Part shown: piece after piece, positions 46,118 to 55,619 of the stretch | Layout of the letters: every line of letters begins with the position of its first letter | How positions within the stretch are numbered: the first letter of the stretch is position 1 | Assembly (NCBI GenBank): GCA_963826795.1 | Contig: CAWGYT010000018.1 | Location: forward strand, 1 to 64,000 | Direction: 5' to 3' | Length of the DNA: 64,000 nucleotides | Source: CAWGYT01 sp963826795 | Lineage (GTDB): Bacteria; Planctomycetota; Planctomycetia; Pirellulales; Pirellulaceae | Program-made: the position numbers and the translations under genes | The notes under the pieces: generated by a model | The model's database searches: none | Told to the model about the DNA's origin: nothing | Seen by the model: the letters and a program-made list of their open reading frames with translations, nothing else

Positions 46118-47950
46118 TCACACCACGGTGTCACCGTTCGGAACCGCATCGACCAAGGCGATCACCGTCTGCCCCGCTTTGGGCTTAAGGGGCTCGTCGG
46201 CCGTCGAGATCAGCAACTGCTTGGTCTCGGTCACGGTGAACAGGACGAGGGCCGAGTCACCGTGTCGGGAGCGGAAATCTTCGTAGCTGAACTCGTCGGT
46301 GATCTTGGTCTTCTTGATGGCGGCGCCGGCCGCGAGCCGATAGGCCAACTGCGTATAAGTCGCTTCTTTCGCGAAGAGGTACCGGCCTGAGATCCGCGGC
46401 GTGCGAGCCTCCTTGCGACCCGGTGTCGTCTCGCGATACGCAAGTTGGTAGACGTTGGCCCGCGTGAAAAGCGGTGTGAACTCGACGGCCGCCAAGGTGT
46501 TCAGATCGTCGTTGGGCGTCATCGCCAGTAGTCGCCCGATACCTCCCAGTTCGACCTCTTCCATGTATTCAGACACAACGCTGGCACACCGTGCCGGCAA
46601 ACCTTCCATGCGTGCCGCGGCGATATGGCGATAGTTCGTGTCGACCAGCATGATCGAGACTCCCTCATCCTGAACCGCCCTGGCGAGGCGCCGCACCCAG
46701 GGGGACGCGCCCGCGAACAAGATCCCCTGGGGATTGGCGGTCGCCAATTGAAGCATCCGCGCCAGCGGCGCCGCGGCCAAGCCGTAGACCGCCACCGTCA
46801 CGACAATCACGAGGAACGTCAGCGGGACGATTTTCTCCTGGCCCAGCAAATCCGATCCCGCTCCCTGATGCTTCGCCACCTCGAGTGCGAATACGGACGA
46901 AACGGCGGCCGCGACAATTCCGCGCGGCGCCATCAGAGACAGAAAGGTCCGCTCTTGCCACGACAGTTCGGTCCCCAGCGTCGCCAAATACACCGAAACG
47001 GGTCGAATCACGACAATCAAGACCGCGACAAAGCCCAAGCCGCCCCAACCCAGTTCGAACAAATCATCCAGGCGAATCCGTGCGGCCAAGACGACGAACA
47101 GGCACGAAATCAGAAGAACTCGCAGGTTCTCCTTGAATTCCAGCACATGTCGAACCGTGACCTGCTTTTGATTGGCCAGAGCGACGCCCAGGATCGTGAC
47201 CGTCAGCAGACCCGCCTCCGGAAGCAACAGGTTCGACGCCGCGAAGGCGCCCAGGGCGACCGCCAGGAAGACAGGATTGTGCAGAAAGTCCGGGATCCAA
47301 TATCGCTGCATCAGCTTGACCAGAATCCAAGCCACTGACACGCCGATCACGAGACTGACCGTGACCATCTCAACCAGGACCCAGATCGTGCCCGCCTTAC
47401 TCCCGATGAACAAGGCGTCGAACACCAACACCGCGAGGGTGGCACCGATGGGGTCGATGACGATCCCTTCCCACTTCACGATCGAGCCGATCCGACGGGA
47501 GGGGCGCACTTGGCGCAGCAGCGGGGCGATTACGGTGGGGCCCGTGACCACCAAGATCGCGCCAGTCAGGGCGGCAACCTGTCCATTCATGCCGATCAGG
47601 TAGTAGGCCGCGACGCTCGCCAGAACCCAGGTCGCAGCGACCCCCACGGTCACGAGCCGCAACACGACCGTCCCGGCCTCGGCCAATTCGCTCAGTCGCA
47701 GCGTCAGGCCGCCCTCGAACATGATCACCCCCACCGCCATTGAGACCAGGGGGAACAAAAGCCGCGGCGTGATGATCTCGTCCGAAATCGTTTCGCCGGG
47801 CAGATCGGGATTGTCGCCGCTGGCGAATCCCACCAGGAATCCGACGGCCAGCAAGATCAGAATCGAGGGTAATCTCAGTCGCCACGCGGCCCACTGAGCG
47901 AGAATTCCCAAGCCCAAAACGACAGTAAAGAAGACGAGGGGCCGATCCAA
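46118..47950 (-). CDS. Cation:proton antiporter (CPA family) with C-terminal regulatory domain
   Basis: A 610-residue inner-membrane antiporter exchanging Na+ or K+ for protons. The first 420 residues have about 12-13 hydrophobic segments with the exchanger core motifs GAILVVTGPTVIAPLLRQ and EGIVIDPIGA, and MAPRGIVAAAVSSVFAL near the end. The remaining part is soluble, with a TrkA-N-like fold (GILFAGASPWVRRLARAVQDEGVSIMLVDTN) and a second, TrkA-C-like region. NhaP/KefC-like architecture; ion specificity unknown. Unlike its neighbours on the plus side, it is not part of the AOR operon. Confidence 0.88.
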   Translation of the reverse strand: MDRPLVFFTVVLGLGILAQWAAWRLRLPSILILLAVGFLVGFASGDNPDLPGETISDEIITPRLLFPLVSMAVGVIMFEGGLTLRLSELAEAGTVVLRLVTVGVAATWVLASVAAYYLIGMNGQVAALTGAILVVTGPTVIAPLLRQVRPSRRIGSIVKWEGIVIDPIGATLAVLVFDALFIGSKAGTIWVLVEMVTVSLVIGVSVAWILVKLMQRYWIPDFLHNPVFLAVALGAFAASNLLLPEAGLLTVTILGVALANQKQVTVRHVLEFKENLRVLLISCLFVVLAARIRLDDLFELGWGGLGFVAVLIVVIRPVSVYLATLGTELSWQERTFLSLMAPRGIVAAAVSSVFALEVAKHQGAGSDLLGQEKIVPLTFLVIVVTVAVYGLAAAPLARMLQLATANPQGILFAGASPWVRRLARAVQDEGVSIMLVDTNYRHIAAARMEGLPARCASVVSEYMEEVELGGIGRLLAMTPNDDLNTLAAVEFTPLFTRANVYQLAYRETTPGRKEARTPRISGRYLFAKEATYTQLAYRLAAGAAIKKTKITDEFSYEDFRSRHGDSALVLFTVTETKQLLISTADEPLKPKAGQTVIALVDAVPNGDTVV

Positions 47951-47965
47951 GGAGCTGGCTCCATC

Positions 47966-48075
47966 CTAGAGCTGTATCACAGCGTCGATTCGGGGTCGGG
48001 AAAGGGGTCAGGTCTCAAACGTGCGAGGCACGTGAAGGGCCGTTCCGACTTCTGGAACGTGCCCGTTTTCCCCTC
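47966..48075. repeat. CTAG-type MITE end with GGGGTCAGG element
   Basis: CTAGAGCTGTATCACAGC opens the region and matches the MITE terminus; GGGAAAGGGGTCAGGTC follows about 10 bp later. Then comes an imperfect palindrome around ACGTGAAGGGCCGTTCCGACTT, ending CGTTTTCCCCTC. Same composite layout as 19876-19982, between the antiporter start and the msrB stop. Confidence 0.65.
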
Positions 48076-48086
48076 ATGCCGGTAGT

Positions 48087-48769
48087 CTACTTGGAAGCCT
48101 CCCCCGTCTCCGCCACATCCTCCGTCGCTCGCTCCTTGAATTCCAATGAGACGGAATTGATGCAGTATCGCAAACCGGTAGGCTCAGGACCGTCGTCGAA
48201 GACATGTCCCAGGTGTGACTCACAGCGATTGCAATGCACTTCGGTCCGCACGGTGAAGAAAGAGCGATCTGTCGATTCGCCCACATTCTCGGCCGTCACC
48301 TTGTCGTAGAAACTTGGCCAGCCGGTGCCGGATTCGTACTTCGTGCGCGAATCGAAAACCGGCAGACCGCACGCGACACACACGTAAACGCCATCCTTCT
48401 TATTGTTCCAATATTCTCCTGTAAAGGCCCGCTCGGTTCCGTGCTTGCGCGTGACGTAGAACTGATCGGCCGTCAACCGTTTCTTCCACTCGGCCTCACT
48501 CAGCTTGACCTTGTCCGTCACTCGGGGAGCCGCCTGCGCGTTGGCTTGGGATCGGTCGGTATCAGGGGCATCGGTTGGGGGATCGGTCGTCGACACAGGA
48601 CGGGACTCCTTGAGGTTGACGGTGGCAGACGAGGCGTCTGACGTGGGCGGCTGGACGTCGCTCGGATTGTCGTTCGAGGCGGCCGGCAATTCGGACCGCT
48701 GGCATCCCGTCTGGCGCCCACAATTAAGCACCCGATCACGGCAAGCGAGGAAAATACGTCGCGAAACAT
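48087..48769 (-). CDS. msrB: Peptide-methionine (R)-S-oxide reductase, probably exported lipoprotein (possible frameshift)
   Basis: Repairs R-methionine sulfoxide in proteins. The SelR domain is intact: zinc ligands CVAC and CNRC, SGTGWPSF, HVFDDGP and the catalytic Cys in RYCINSVSL. In the frame that carries the domain (to 48776) the N-terminus has no signal. In a second frame, ATG 48769 gives MFRDVFSSLAVIGCLIVG, a plausible lipoprotein signal with lipobox VIGC, joining RQTGCQRSELPAAS near 48715. I infer an indel there. A Ser/Thr/Pro-rich linker of about 60 residues precedes the domain, consistent with an envelope location. Confidence 0.85.
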
Positions 48770-48943
48770 CGCTCACTCACTCCTTCCAGAAAATAGTCGA
48801 AATCGCTTGGTGCCCGGCCGAGTCGTCCATGGTCATTTTGAGCTCGACACGATCCGACGCGAGCATCACTCAGCCGAGCGACTCAGTCGCTGCACTACAT
48901 TAATAGACGCTTCCGCGAAAAGCTCAAGCTCGACTCACGCAAC

Positions 48944-50041
48944 TTACGCCAGGCGTTTGAGTTTCGAAATGCGGCCGGTCGCCACCCATTCGGCGACATA
49001 GATGCTGCCATCCTGGTCGAAACAGGCGTCGTGCGGGTGGACGAAGCGGCCGGGTTGCCAGCGGCTCGAGTCCCGCCGAATCTCAAACCCCTGGTCGCTC
49101 TTGATCCGCTCGACATCGTCACCCAGGCGGGCGACCACCTGCTGATTGCGGTCCAAGATCGTGAGACGGGCGAGCAGTTCGGGGACCAGCATCAGGTCTT
49201 CACGCGTGTCGATATTAGCGGGCAGACCGTAGCCTTCCATCGTCCGCAGATGTTCGCCGTCCAACGTCAGCACCTGAACGGTGTTGTGAGCACGGTCGGT
49301 GACGACCAAAGTGGGTTCTCCGGGACCGCGTGAATCGATCCACAATCCATGCGGCGTGTTGAACTTCCCCTCTCCCTCGCCGGGACCGCCGAAACACGAT
49401 TTCCAGTTCGCGTCCTTGTCATACCGATGGATGTAGAACGAGCCATACCCGTCGGCGAGAAAGAAATCGCCGCCGGGCAGAAAGGCGAAATTGGTCGGCA
49501 GGAAGCGGTCGCGGCCCCAGATTTTTTGCGGATTCGTATCCTCGCCCTCGGCATAGACGCCGGATGCCATCGGGGCCCATCGCTGCCAGACCACCTCGCC
49601 CTTGAGGTCCAATTTGGCGAACGACTTGACCTGCTGGTAAGCACACACGTAGAGAAACTGATCGCCCTCTTCGTCGCGGACCTCCAGTCCGTGGCCACCT
49701 CCCTGGAACTGCTGACCGAACGAACGCACATAACGTCCTTCCGGATCGAAGACGAAGATCGACGGATGGTCGGGCTGGTCGGCGTGACCTTCATGGATCA
49801 CGTACAGAAAGCCATCTCGATCGACCGCCACGTTGTGCGTTGTCTGCCAAGTAAATTGCGGCGGTAGCTGAGCCCAATCGTGAACGATTTCATACTGATA
49901 GTCGCCTTCGCCAACGCGCGTTTTGGTTTCGCTCTTGTCGGCCGTCACGACCGCGGGAGCGGCCAGCACGGCTGCGGTTCCAGCCGCGGTCGTCGCCAGG
50001 AAATCTCTTCGCGACAGCTTCTGCGAGTCAACACGATTCAT
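48944..50041 (-). CDS. Tat-exported NHL/6-bladed beta-propeller protein
   Basis: A 365-residue protein with a twin-arginine signal (SRRDFLATTAAGTAAVLAAPAVV). The propeller contains NHL-type repeats such as THNVAVDRDGFLYVIHEG, GPGEGEGKFNTPHGLWID and FVHPHDACFDQDGSIYVAEW. This resembles peptidyl-alpha-hydroxyglycine lyase-like and sugar-lactonase-like propellers, but no catalytic assignment is safe. ATG 50041 or 50044. The next gene upstream on the same strand is a sugar-phosphate isomerase ending 49 bp before it, so the two may form an operon. Confidence 0.8.
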   Translation of the reverse strand: MNRVDSQKLSRRDFLATTAAGTAAVLAAPAVVTADKSETKTRVGEGDYQYEIVHDWAQLPPQFTWQTTHNVAVDRDGFLYVIHEGHADQPDHPSIFVFDPEGRYVRSFGQQFQGGGHGLEVRDEEGDQFLYVCAYQQVKSFAKLDLKGEVVWQRWAPMASGVYAEGEDTNPQKIWGRDRFLPTNFAFLPGGDFFLADGYGSFYIHRYDKDANWKSCFGGPGEGEGKFNTPHGLWIDSRGPGEPTLVVTDRAHNTVQVLTLDGEHLRTMEGYGLPANIDTREDLMLVPELLARLTILDRNQQVVARLGDDVERIKSDQGFEIRRDSSRWQPGRFVHPHDACFDQDGSIYVAEWVATGRISKLKRLA

Positions 50042-50090
50042 CATCCACCTCTTTGGGTTTGCTCGGGGCCGACTCCTGCCGCCTTGGCCG

Positions 50091-51090
50091 CTAATCGCCA
50101 AAAGCAGCGTCAAATTGCACGTTGCTGGGCGTGAAACACATCGTGCGCCGCACGAAGTCGGAAGCCTCGCGGGCGCCAAACTCGCGATCCATTCCGCAGT
50201 CCTCCCATTCGACCGAGAGCGGACCTGCGTAGCCGATCAAGTTCAGCGCTCGCGCGATCTCCTCAAAGTTGACGCTGCCGCGGCCCGGCGACCGGAAGTC
50301 CCAGCCTCGCCGCGGATCGCCAAAGTTGATATGGCTCGCCAGAATCCCGCTCTTGCCATTCAACGTGGTGATCGCGTCCTTGACGTGCACGTGGTAGATC
50401 CGGTCCGGAAACGCCCGAATGAACTCGACCGGATCCACGCCCTGCCAGTGCAAATGGCTGGGATCGAAGTTGAATCCGAACTCTTCGCGATGATCGAGTG
50501 CCTCGAGTGCCATCTGGGCGGTGTATAAGTCGAACGCGATTTCCGTCGGATGGACCTCCAGCGCAAACCGGACTCCGCACTCGGCAAACACGTCCAGAAT
50601 CGGATTGAAGCGCTCGGCAAACAGCTTAAATCCGTCGTCGATCATCGACTGTGGTACAGGCGGAAACGAATAATTCAGATGCCAAATACTCGAGCCCGTA
50701 AAGCCATTCACGACGCTCACGCCGAAACGTTGCGCCGCCCGTGCCGTATTCTTCAATTCTTCAATCGCCCGCTGAGTGACGCCGTGGGGATCGCCATCGC
50801 CCCAGACATAGGGAGGCAGAATCGATTGATGCCGCCGATCGATCGGGTCGCAAATCGCTTGCCCCACGAGGTGAGCACTTAGTCGCTTCGCATTGCAGCC
50901 CATGTTTGTCCAACAACTCGCGTTTCGCCGCACAGTAGTTATCGTCGGCCAGTGCCTTGTCCACCTCGAAGTGATCGCCCCAACACGCCAATTCGATTCC
51001 GTCGTAACCGAATTCCCGCGTCTTGCGACACATTTCTTCGGCCGGAATATCCGCCCACTGTCCTGTGAATAACGTCACCAACCGACTCAT
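50091..51090 (-). CDS. Sugar phosphate isomerase/epimerase (frameshifted)
   Basis: The N-terminal piece (from ATG 51090) reads MSRLVTLFTGQWADIP, GYDGIELACWGDHFEVDKAL, ELLDKHGLQC. The second frame (50091-50933) continues SAHLVGQAICDPIDRRH with FALEVHPTEIAFDLYTAQ, NFDPSHLHWQGVDPV, YHVHVKDA and LSVEWEDCGMDREFG, the metal-binding strands of the TIM-barrel family. The join is at about 50880-50895. The complete protein would be about 333 residues. Probably an oxidoreductase-associated or inosose-type isomerase; substrate unknown. Confidence 0.85.
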
Positions 51091-51654
51091 GTACGACTCC
51101 TTGAAGCTAAACCCGCTCAAAGCTTTGTCCGACGTCCCGCCTGGTTGAACAACTCCCGTCGGCGCGGCGAGCGGATCGACCTCGCCACACGGTAGCCTTT
51201 GAGCGGAATCTTAGCCAAAACCGATCTGGATCCAAATGTGAGAACGTGAGCGCACCCAATCCGTCGCGCCGAAGCGTTTCTTCCCTGACGAGTAAGGTCC
51301 CCCGCCGTGCGTCCCGAACTCGATATTGTGGCTACCACGGCTCGAATCTGCAACCTGCTGCAGCCATCCCCCGGCCGTTGGGGCCGGGCTTTGGCCCCCC
51401 CCTCGATCCGCGGTCCGCCGGATGGGCGGGCTGCGGGCGTGTTTGCCGTCGCGATCCAAACGGACGCGGACATGGGTTAGGATGGATCACGCAAATCCCC
51501 CGTGCGGCGCCTTCGGCCACGGCTGGTGCCGCCCGCCGTCGCCCTGGCCCCGGGGGGGCGCGGCCCCAGAGTGAGTCCCGGCCCGCCACCGGCCGCTCGG
51601 CGCCGCAGCGAGCGTCGCCCGGCAGGGGCTCGGGCCGTCACAAAAGGAAACCCC
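51091..51654. other. Divergent intergenic region
   Basis: About 560 bp between two divergent genes. Open frames here overlap on both strands without domain features. A C/G block (CCCCGGGGGGGCGCGGCCCC) lies near 51546-51566. No repeat family or promoter is convincing. Confidence 0.35.
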
Positions 51655-52683
51655 ATGCTTCGCACAATCCTGCGGACCGGCTTCTTCCTGTGCGTCGCCG
51701 GCATCACGTCGGCCGCTGAGCCGCCGGTGCACCTGGAGGTGGCGCTTGAACCCGGCGGTCCGATTGACGGCAGCCAGCGCTGGCTGGCCGAACTGAAGCG
51801 GCTTCCGTGGGCGTCGCTGCGGCTGCGGAGTGCCGCCCCCGGCGACCGCCCGCAGGTCGAGCGGCGGGGAACCGCCGATCGGCCCGAGTATCGGGTCACG
51901 GCACTGCTCACGGCCCGCAACGAACTTTCGCTGCCCAATCGCCGCTTCGCTCTGGGCGACTCGGCCCGCCTGGCCGCTTGGTTGGCCGAGCTGCGGGACA
52001 GTCAACCGGCGGCTGAACCGCGGGGTTCGTTCGGTCTGACGGCAGCTCAGTTGGTCCAGCTGGCGCGGGATCTGGCGCCGGCCACCCGCGACTCCACGCA
52101 AGGCGTCTCCGCTGCCTCGGCAGTCAACGCAATCCAGGCCGAATGCAAGGTTCCGCTGGTCATCACCGGTTCGGCCCGCCCGCGTCTCCGGGCCGCCACG
52201 CCGATCACCGACGAGCTGCGGGGGCTGAGTCAGGGGACGGTCCTGGCCGCGACGCTTCGTCCGCTGGGACTGGCGCTCGTGCCCGAGTCGGCCGCGGCGT
52301 CGCCGGTTCGCTTGCAGGTCGTCGTCGCAACCGAGGCCCAGGAGGCCTGGCCGATCGGGTGGCCAAGCCAGCAACCGCCTCCCAAGACCTTGCCCAAGCT
52401 ATTCGACTCGCTGTCGATCGAAATCGTCGACCAACCGCTCGATCGCGTCCTAGCCGCCATTCAGCCCCGCCTGGGCGTTCCCTTCCTGATCGACCACAAC
52501 GGACTGGCAGCGCAAGCGATCGAGCTGGACAAGGCCCGGGTCAACTTTCCTGCCCGGCGCGCCAGCTATCAGCGGCTCCTGGATCGCGTGTTATTCCAGG
52601 CGCGGCTGCAGATGGAACTGCGCGTGGACGAGGCGAAGCGTCCTTTCCTGTGGATTGAACCGCTCACGGTGGGTCGCCGGTGA
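51655..52683 (+). CDS. Exported protein of unknown function, STN/secretin-like C-terminus
   Basis: A 342-residue exported protein. ATG 51655 is preceded by AAAGGAAA and opens a signal peptide (TILRTGFFLCVAGITSAAEP). The C-terminal 90 residues (FDSLSIEIVDQPLDRVLAAIQPRLGVPFLIDHNGL, YQRLLDRVLFQARLQMELRVDE) resemble the short STN/secretin-type modules in which a protein-protein contact surface is built from beta-alpha-beta units. The upstream frame back to 51502 is not supported. Function unknown; converges with the aldehyde dehydrogenase gene. Confidence 0.65.
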   Translation: MLRTILRTGFFLCVAGITSAAEPPVHLEVALEPGGPIDGSQRWLAELKRLPWASLRLRSAAPGDRPQVERRGTADRPEYRVTALLTARNELSLPNRRFALGDSARLAAWLAELRDSQPAAEPRGSFGLTAAQLVQLARDLAPATRDSTQGVSAASAVNAIQAECKVPLVITGSARPRLRAATPITDELRGLSQGTVLAATLRPLGLALVPESAAASPVRLQVVVATEAQEAWPIGWPSQQPPPKTLPKLFDSLSIEIVDQPLDRVLAAIQPRLGVPFLIDHNGLAAQAIELDKARVNFPARRASYQRLLDRVLFQARLQMELRVDEAKRPFLWIEPLTVGRR

Positions 52684-52717
52684 GCGACGTGGGCCGGGAG
52701 CGACGTGGGCCGGGAGC

Positions 52718-54253
52718 TCAGCCGAAGCAGATCCCTTGGGCCAACGGGAGATCGCGCGAGTAGTTGATCGTATTGGTCGCGCGGCGCATGTAGGCCTTCC
52801 AGGAATCGGAGCCGGATTCGCGGCCGCCCCCGGTTTCTTTTTCGCCGCCGAACGCGCCCCCAATCTCGGCTCCGCTGGTCCCGATGTTCACGTTGGCGAT
52901 CCCACAGTCGCTGCCCGTGGCAGAGCAAAATCGTTCCGCTTCCTGAATCTCCCGCGTGAAGATGGCCGAGGCGAGGCCTTGAGGCACTTGATTGTGAATT
53001 TCGATCGCCCGTTCGAACTCGACGTACCGCATGACATACAGGATCGGGGCGAACGTTTCCTGGCGAACCACGTCGGCCAGCGGATCGATCTCCACGATCG
53101 CGGGCTGGACATAATGGCCACCCGCGGGGACGCCTTCGGTCGCGCGGTGGCCTCCGCTTCGCAGCTGCCCACCCTGAGCCTCTGCGGTGGCAATTGCCGC
53201 CTGCATCGCCTGGAACGAGGCCGCGTCGATCAGCGGCCCCACCAAGGTCCCCTCCTGGCGCGGATCGCCAATCGGCAATTCCTGGTAGGTCCGCTGCAAG
53301 CGGTCGAGCAGCGCATCGGCAATCGAGGCATGGACAATCAGCCGCCGAAGTGTCGTGCAACGTTGGCCACAGGTCCCGACGGCCGAAAAGACGATCGCGC
53401 GGAGTGCCAGGTCCAGATCGGCGGAGGGAGCAACGATCATCGCGTTGTTGCCTCCCAGCTCCAGCAGCGAGCGGCCGAGTCGCGCGGCCACGATCTGGCC
53501 GACCGTCCGGCCCATGGCCACCGAACCGGTCGCCGAAATCAGCGGCACGGCGGGATGGGCGGCCAGGGCGGAGCCCACGTCCGCGCCGCCCACGACGACG
53601 CTGGAGAGGCCCAGGGGCGCTTCGCCGAAGCGGGCGATCGTGCGGGCCAAGATGGATTGGCACGCCAGCGCGCAAAGCGGTGTCTTGGGCGAGGGTTTCC
53701 AGACGATGGAATCGCCGCAGACCAGCGCCAACGTTGCGTTCCAGGCCCAGACCGCCACCGGGAAATTGAAGGCGGTGATAATCCCCACGGGTCCCAGGGG
53801 ATGCCATTGTTCCATGAGCCGATGTTCCGGCCGTTCGCTGGCGATCGTCAGTCCGTAAAGCTGGCGGCTCAGGCCCACGGCAAAGTCGCAGATGTCAATC
53901 ATCTCTTGCACTTCACCCAAGGCCTCCTGCGTGATCTTGCCCGCCTCGCAGGTGACCAACTGAGCCAGTTCGGCTTTGGATTCGCGCAGGGCTTGGCCAA
54001 ACAACCGGACGAGTTCGCCGCGGCGCGGCGCGGGAACACGACGCCAGCTGGCGAACGCCGCTCGCGCCTGGTCCACCGTCGCCCTCAGGTCCGCGGACGT
54101 GGCCAGCGCAAATTCCGCCAGCGGCTGGCCGTCGATCGGGGATCGCACCGTCAGGACGTCGCCGGTCCCCGCTTCACTCGCTCCCTGGCCCAGAATCGCT
54201 CGAGGCCGAACGACTCCAAGATGCTCCAGACAAGCTGGCAGATCCCTTCCCAT
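52718..54253 (-). CDS. Aldehyde dehydrogenase, ALDH7 type (2-aminoadipate semialdehyde dehydrogenase)
   Basis: Oxidises 2-aminoadipate-6-semialdehyde (in equilibrium with piperideine-6-carboxylate) to 2-aminoadipate with NAD. The 511-residue protein has the ALDH7 (antiquitin/AmaB) hallmarks ITAFNFPVAVWAWN, LELGGNNA with the general-base Glu, GTCGQRCTTLRR with the catalytic Cys, and FGGEKETGGGRESGSDSWK at the C-terminus. It starts 4 bp after the saccharopine dehydrogenase stop, so the two form an operon for lysine breakdown by the saccharopine route. ATG 54253 is set by homology. Confidence 0.9.
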   Translation of the reverse strand: MGRDLPACLEHLGVVRPRAILGQGASEAGTGDVLTVRSPIDGQPLAEFALATSADLRATVDQARAAFASWRRVPAPRRGELVRLFGQALRESKAELAQLVTCEAGKITQEALGEVQEMIDICDFAVGLSRQLYGLTIASERPEHRLMEQWHPLGPVGIITAFNFPVAVWAWNATLALVCGDSIVWKPSPKTPLCALACQSILARTIARFGEAPLGLSSVVVGGADVGSALAAHPAVPLISATGSVAMGRTVGQIVAARLGRSLLELGGNNAMIVAPSADLDLALRAIVFSAVGTCGQRCTTLRRLIVHASIADALLDRLQRTYQELPIGDPRQEGTLVGPLIDAASFQAMQAAIATAEAQGGQLRSGGHRATEGVPAGGHYVQPAIVEIDPLADVVRQETFAPILYVMRYVEFERAIEIHNQVPQGLASAIFTREIQEAERFCSATGSDCGIANVNIGTSGAEIGGAFGGEKETGGGRESGSDSWKAYMRRATNTINYSRDLPLAQGICFG

Positions 54254-54257
54254 CGCG

Positions 54258-55428
54258 TTAGTCCTCCGCAAAAAATGGCCCGCCCGCACGCGGCTCATCG
54301 TCCGCAGCCGAAGGGCGCGAACTCTGACTGAAGCGCGTCGAAATCCGACTCTCGTAGCAGCGACCGAAGCGGTTGTTCAGAAAGGCGTCCAGGTCCACTT
54401 CCTCCTGGCGCACAAACCCTCGCTGCGGCAGCTGTCCGGCGACAAACAGATCCAGCACCGTACAGATCCCGGCCGCCGTCGTGATCTGAATCGCGCTCCA
54501 TGGCTCGCCGCCAATCGAACTCGCGTAGATCTTGCGCGCGTCGCTGATTTGGACCAGATCACCGTGACGCCAGCCAGACACCGCGCAGAAGGTGACGACG
54601 ACATCTTGAAAGGTGATCGGCACGGCGTTCTCAAGGATCTGTTTCAGCGTTTCTCGGTCCTCGCTCAAACGCAGCTCGTTCACTAGACAATGCATCATTT
54701 GCCGGTGCCCCTGGTATCGCACCGTCTTGTAGTTCAGCTCGCGAATCTTCCCCTGCCAGGTTTCGCACAGCGTCCCCAGGCCGCCCGACGTGTTGAACGC
54801 CTCGTAGCGAACTCCGTCCAGGGAGAAGTGTTCGAGCCCTTCCAGGGGCAAGACTTCGATCCGTTTGCCCTCGTGGATCGCTTCGCACGGATTGCAGTAT
54901 TCGTTGATCAGCCCGTCCGTCGACCAGGTCAAGTTGTACTTCAGCTGTCCCGTTGGAAACTGAGGCAGCGCGCCGACCCGCATCTGGACGCGATCGAGTT
55001 TGTCGAACGACTGGGCGAGGTGGTGAGCGACGATCGAAATGAAGCCCGGGGCAAGACCGCACTGAGGCATGAAGATCTGGCCCTTCGCCGCTCGTTCGGC
55101 GATTTCCCGGATGGCGCGCGTCGTCGCGACATCCTCGGTCAAGTCGAAGTAGCTGACCCCCGTCTCCAAAGCGGCCTGAGCGACCTGCAAGTTAAAGCGA
55201 TAGCTGAGGGCCGAAATCACCAGATCCTTTCCCTCGAGGCACTGCCGCAGCGACGCCAGTTGCGACGCATCCACTTCCCGCGTCTCGACCTCCAGGCTCG
55301 CGCTCGAGCCGCGCCAACGCGTGCGGATCGATGTCCCCCAGCGTCAACTGGTAATCCCCCGTTTCGCTGAGAAACTTGGCGATCATCCGGCCAATTTTAC
55401 CGCCACCCAAGAGCAAGACGCGATGCAT
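54258..55428 (-). CDS. Saccharopine dehydrogenase family protein (frameshifted)
   Basis: Cleaves saccharopine to glutamate and 2-aminoadipate semialdehyde. The N-terminus (ATG 55428) has the Rossmann motif MHRVLLLGGGKIGRMIAKFL and DIDPHALARLE. The other frame continues at SLEVETREVDASQ and holds KDLVISALSYRFNLQVAQAALE, YFDLTEDVATT, MPQCGLAPGFISIVAHHLA and the long catalytic domain to the stop at 54258. The shift lies at about 55295-55305. With ALDH7 immediately downstream it accounts for two consecutive steps; a lysine-ketoglutarate reductase is not in the window. Confidence 0.87.
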
Positions 55429-55517
55429 GGGAAGTCCCCGGACTGGTGACTCGTTGGAGGACGGCCCAAGACGGCGAGACGTCAACCCAGGGCTGCCGAT
55501 CGCAGACCCTTCTGAGT

Positions 55518-55523
55518 ATATAA
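55518..55523 (+). promoter_or_regulatory. Probable -10 element upstream of the 55620 gene
   Basis: A perfect TATAAT within GAGTATATAATAGTG, about 95 bp before ATG 55620. No clear -35 hexamer. Confidence 0.35.
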
Positions 55524-55619
55524 TAGTGCGTGTCGACGCATCGCAGGCATGAGGGTGGTCTCCCGTCGAGGCTCGACTCCGTACCGCTCCGAGACCTTCA
55601 CTCAAGAAAGCACCGGCAG

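Noticed and set aside
52569..53807. 412-codon minus-strand open frame
   Set aside because: Out-of-frame shadow of the ALDH7 gene, rich in Arg and Gly.
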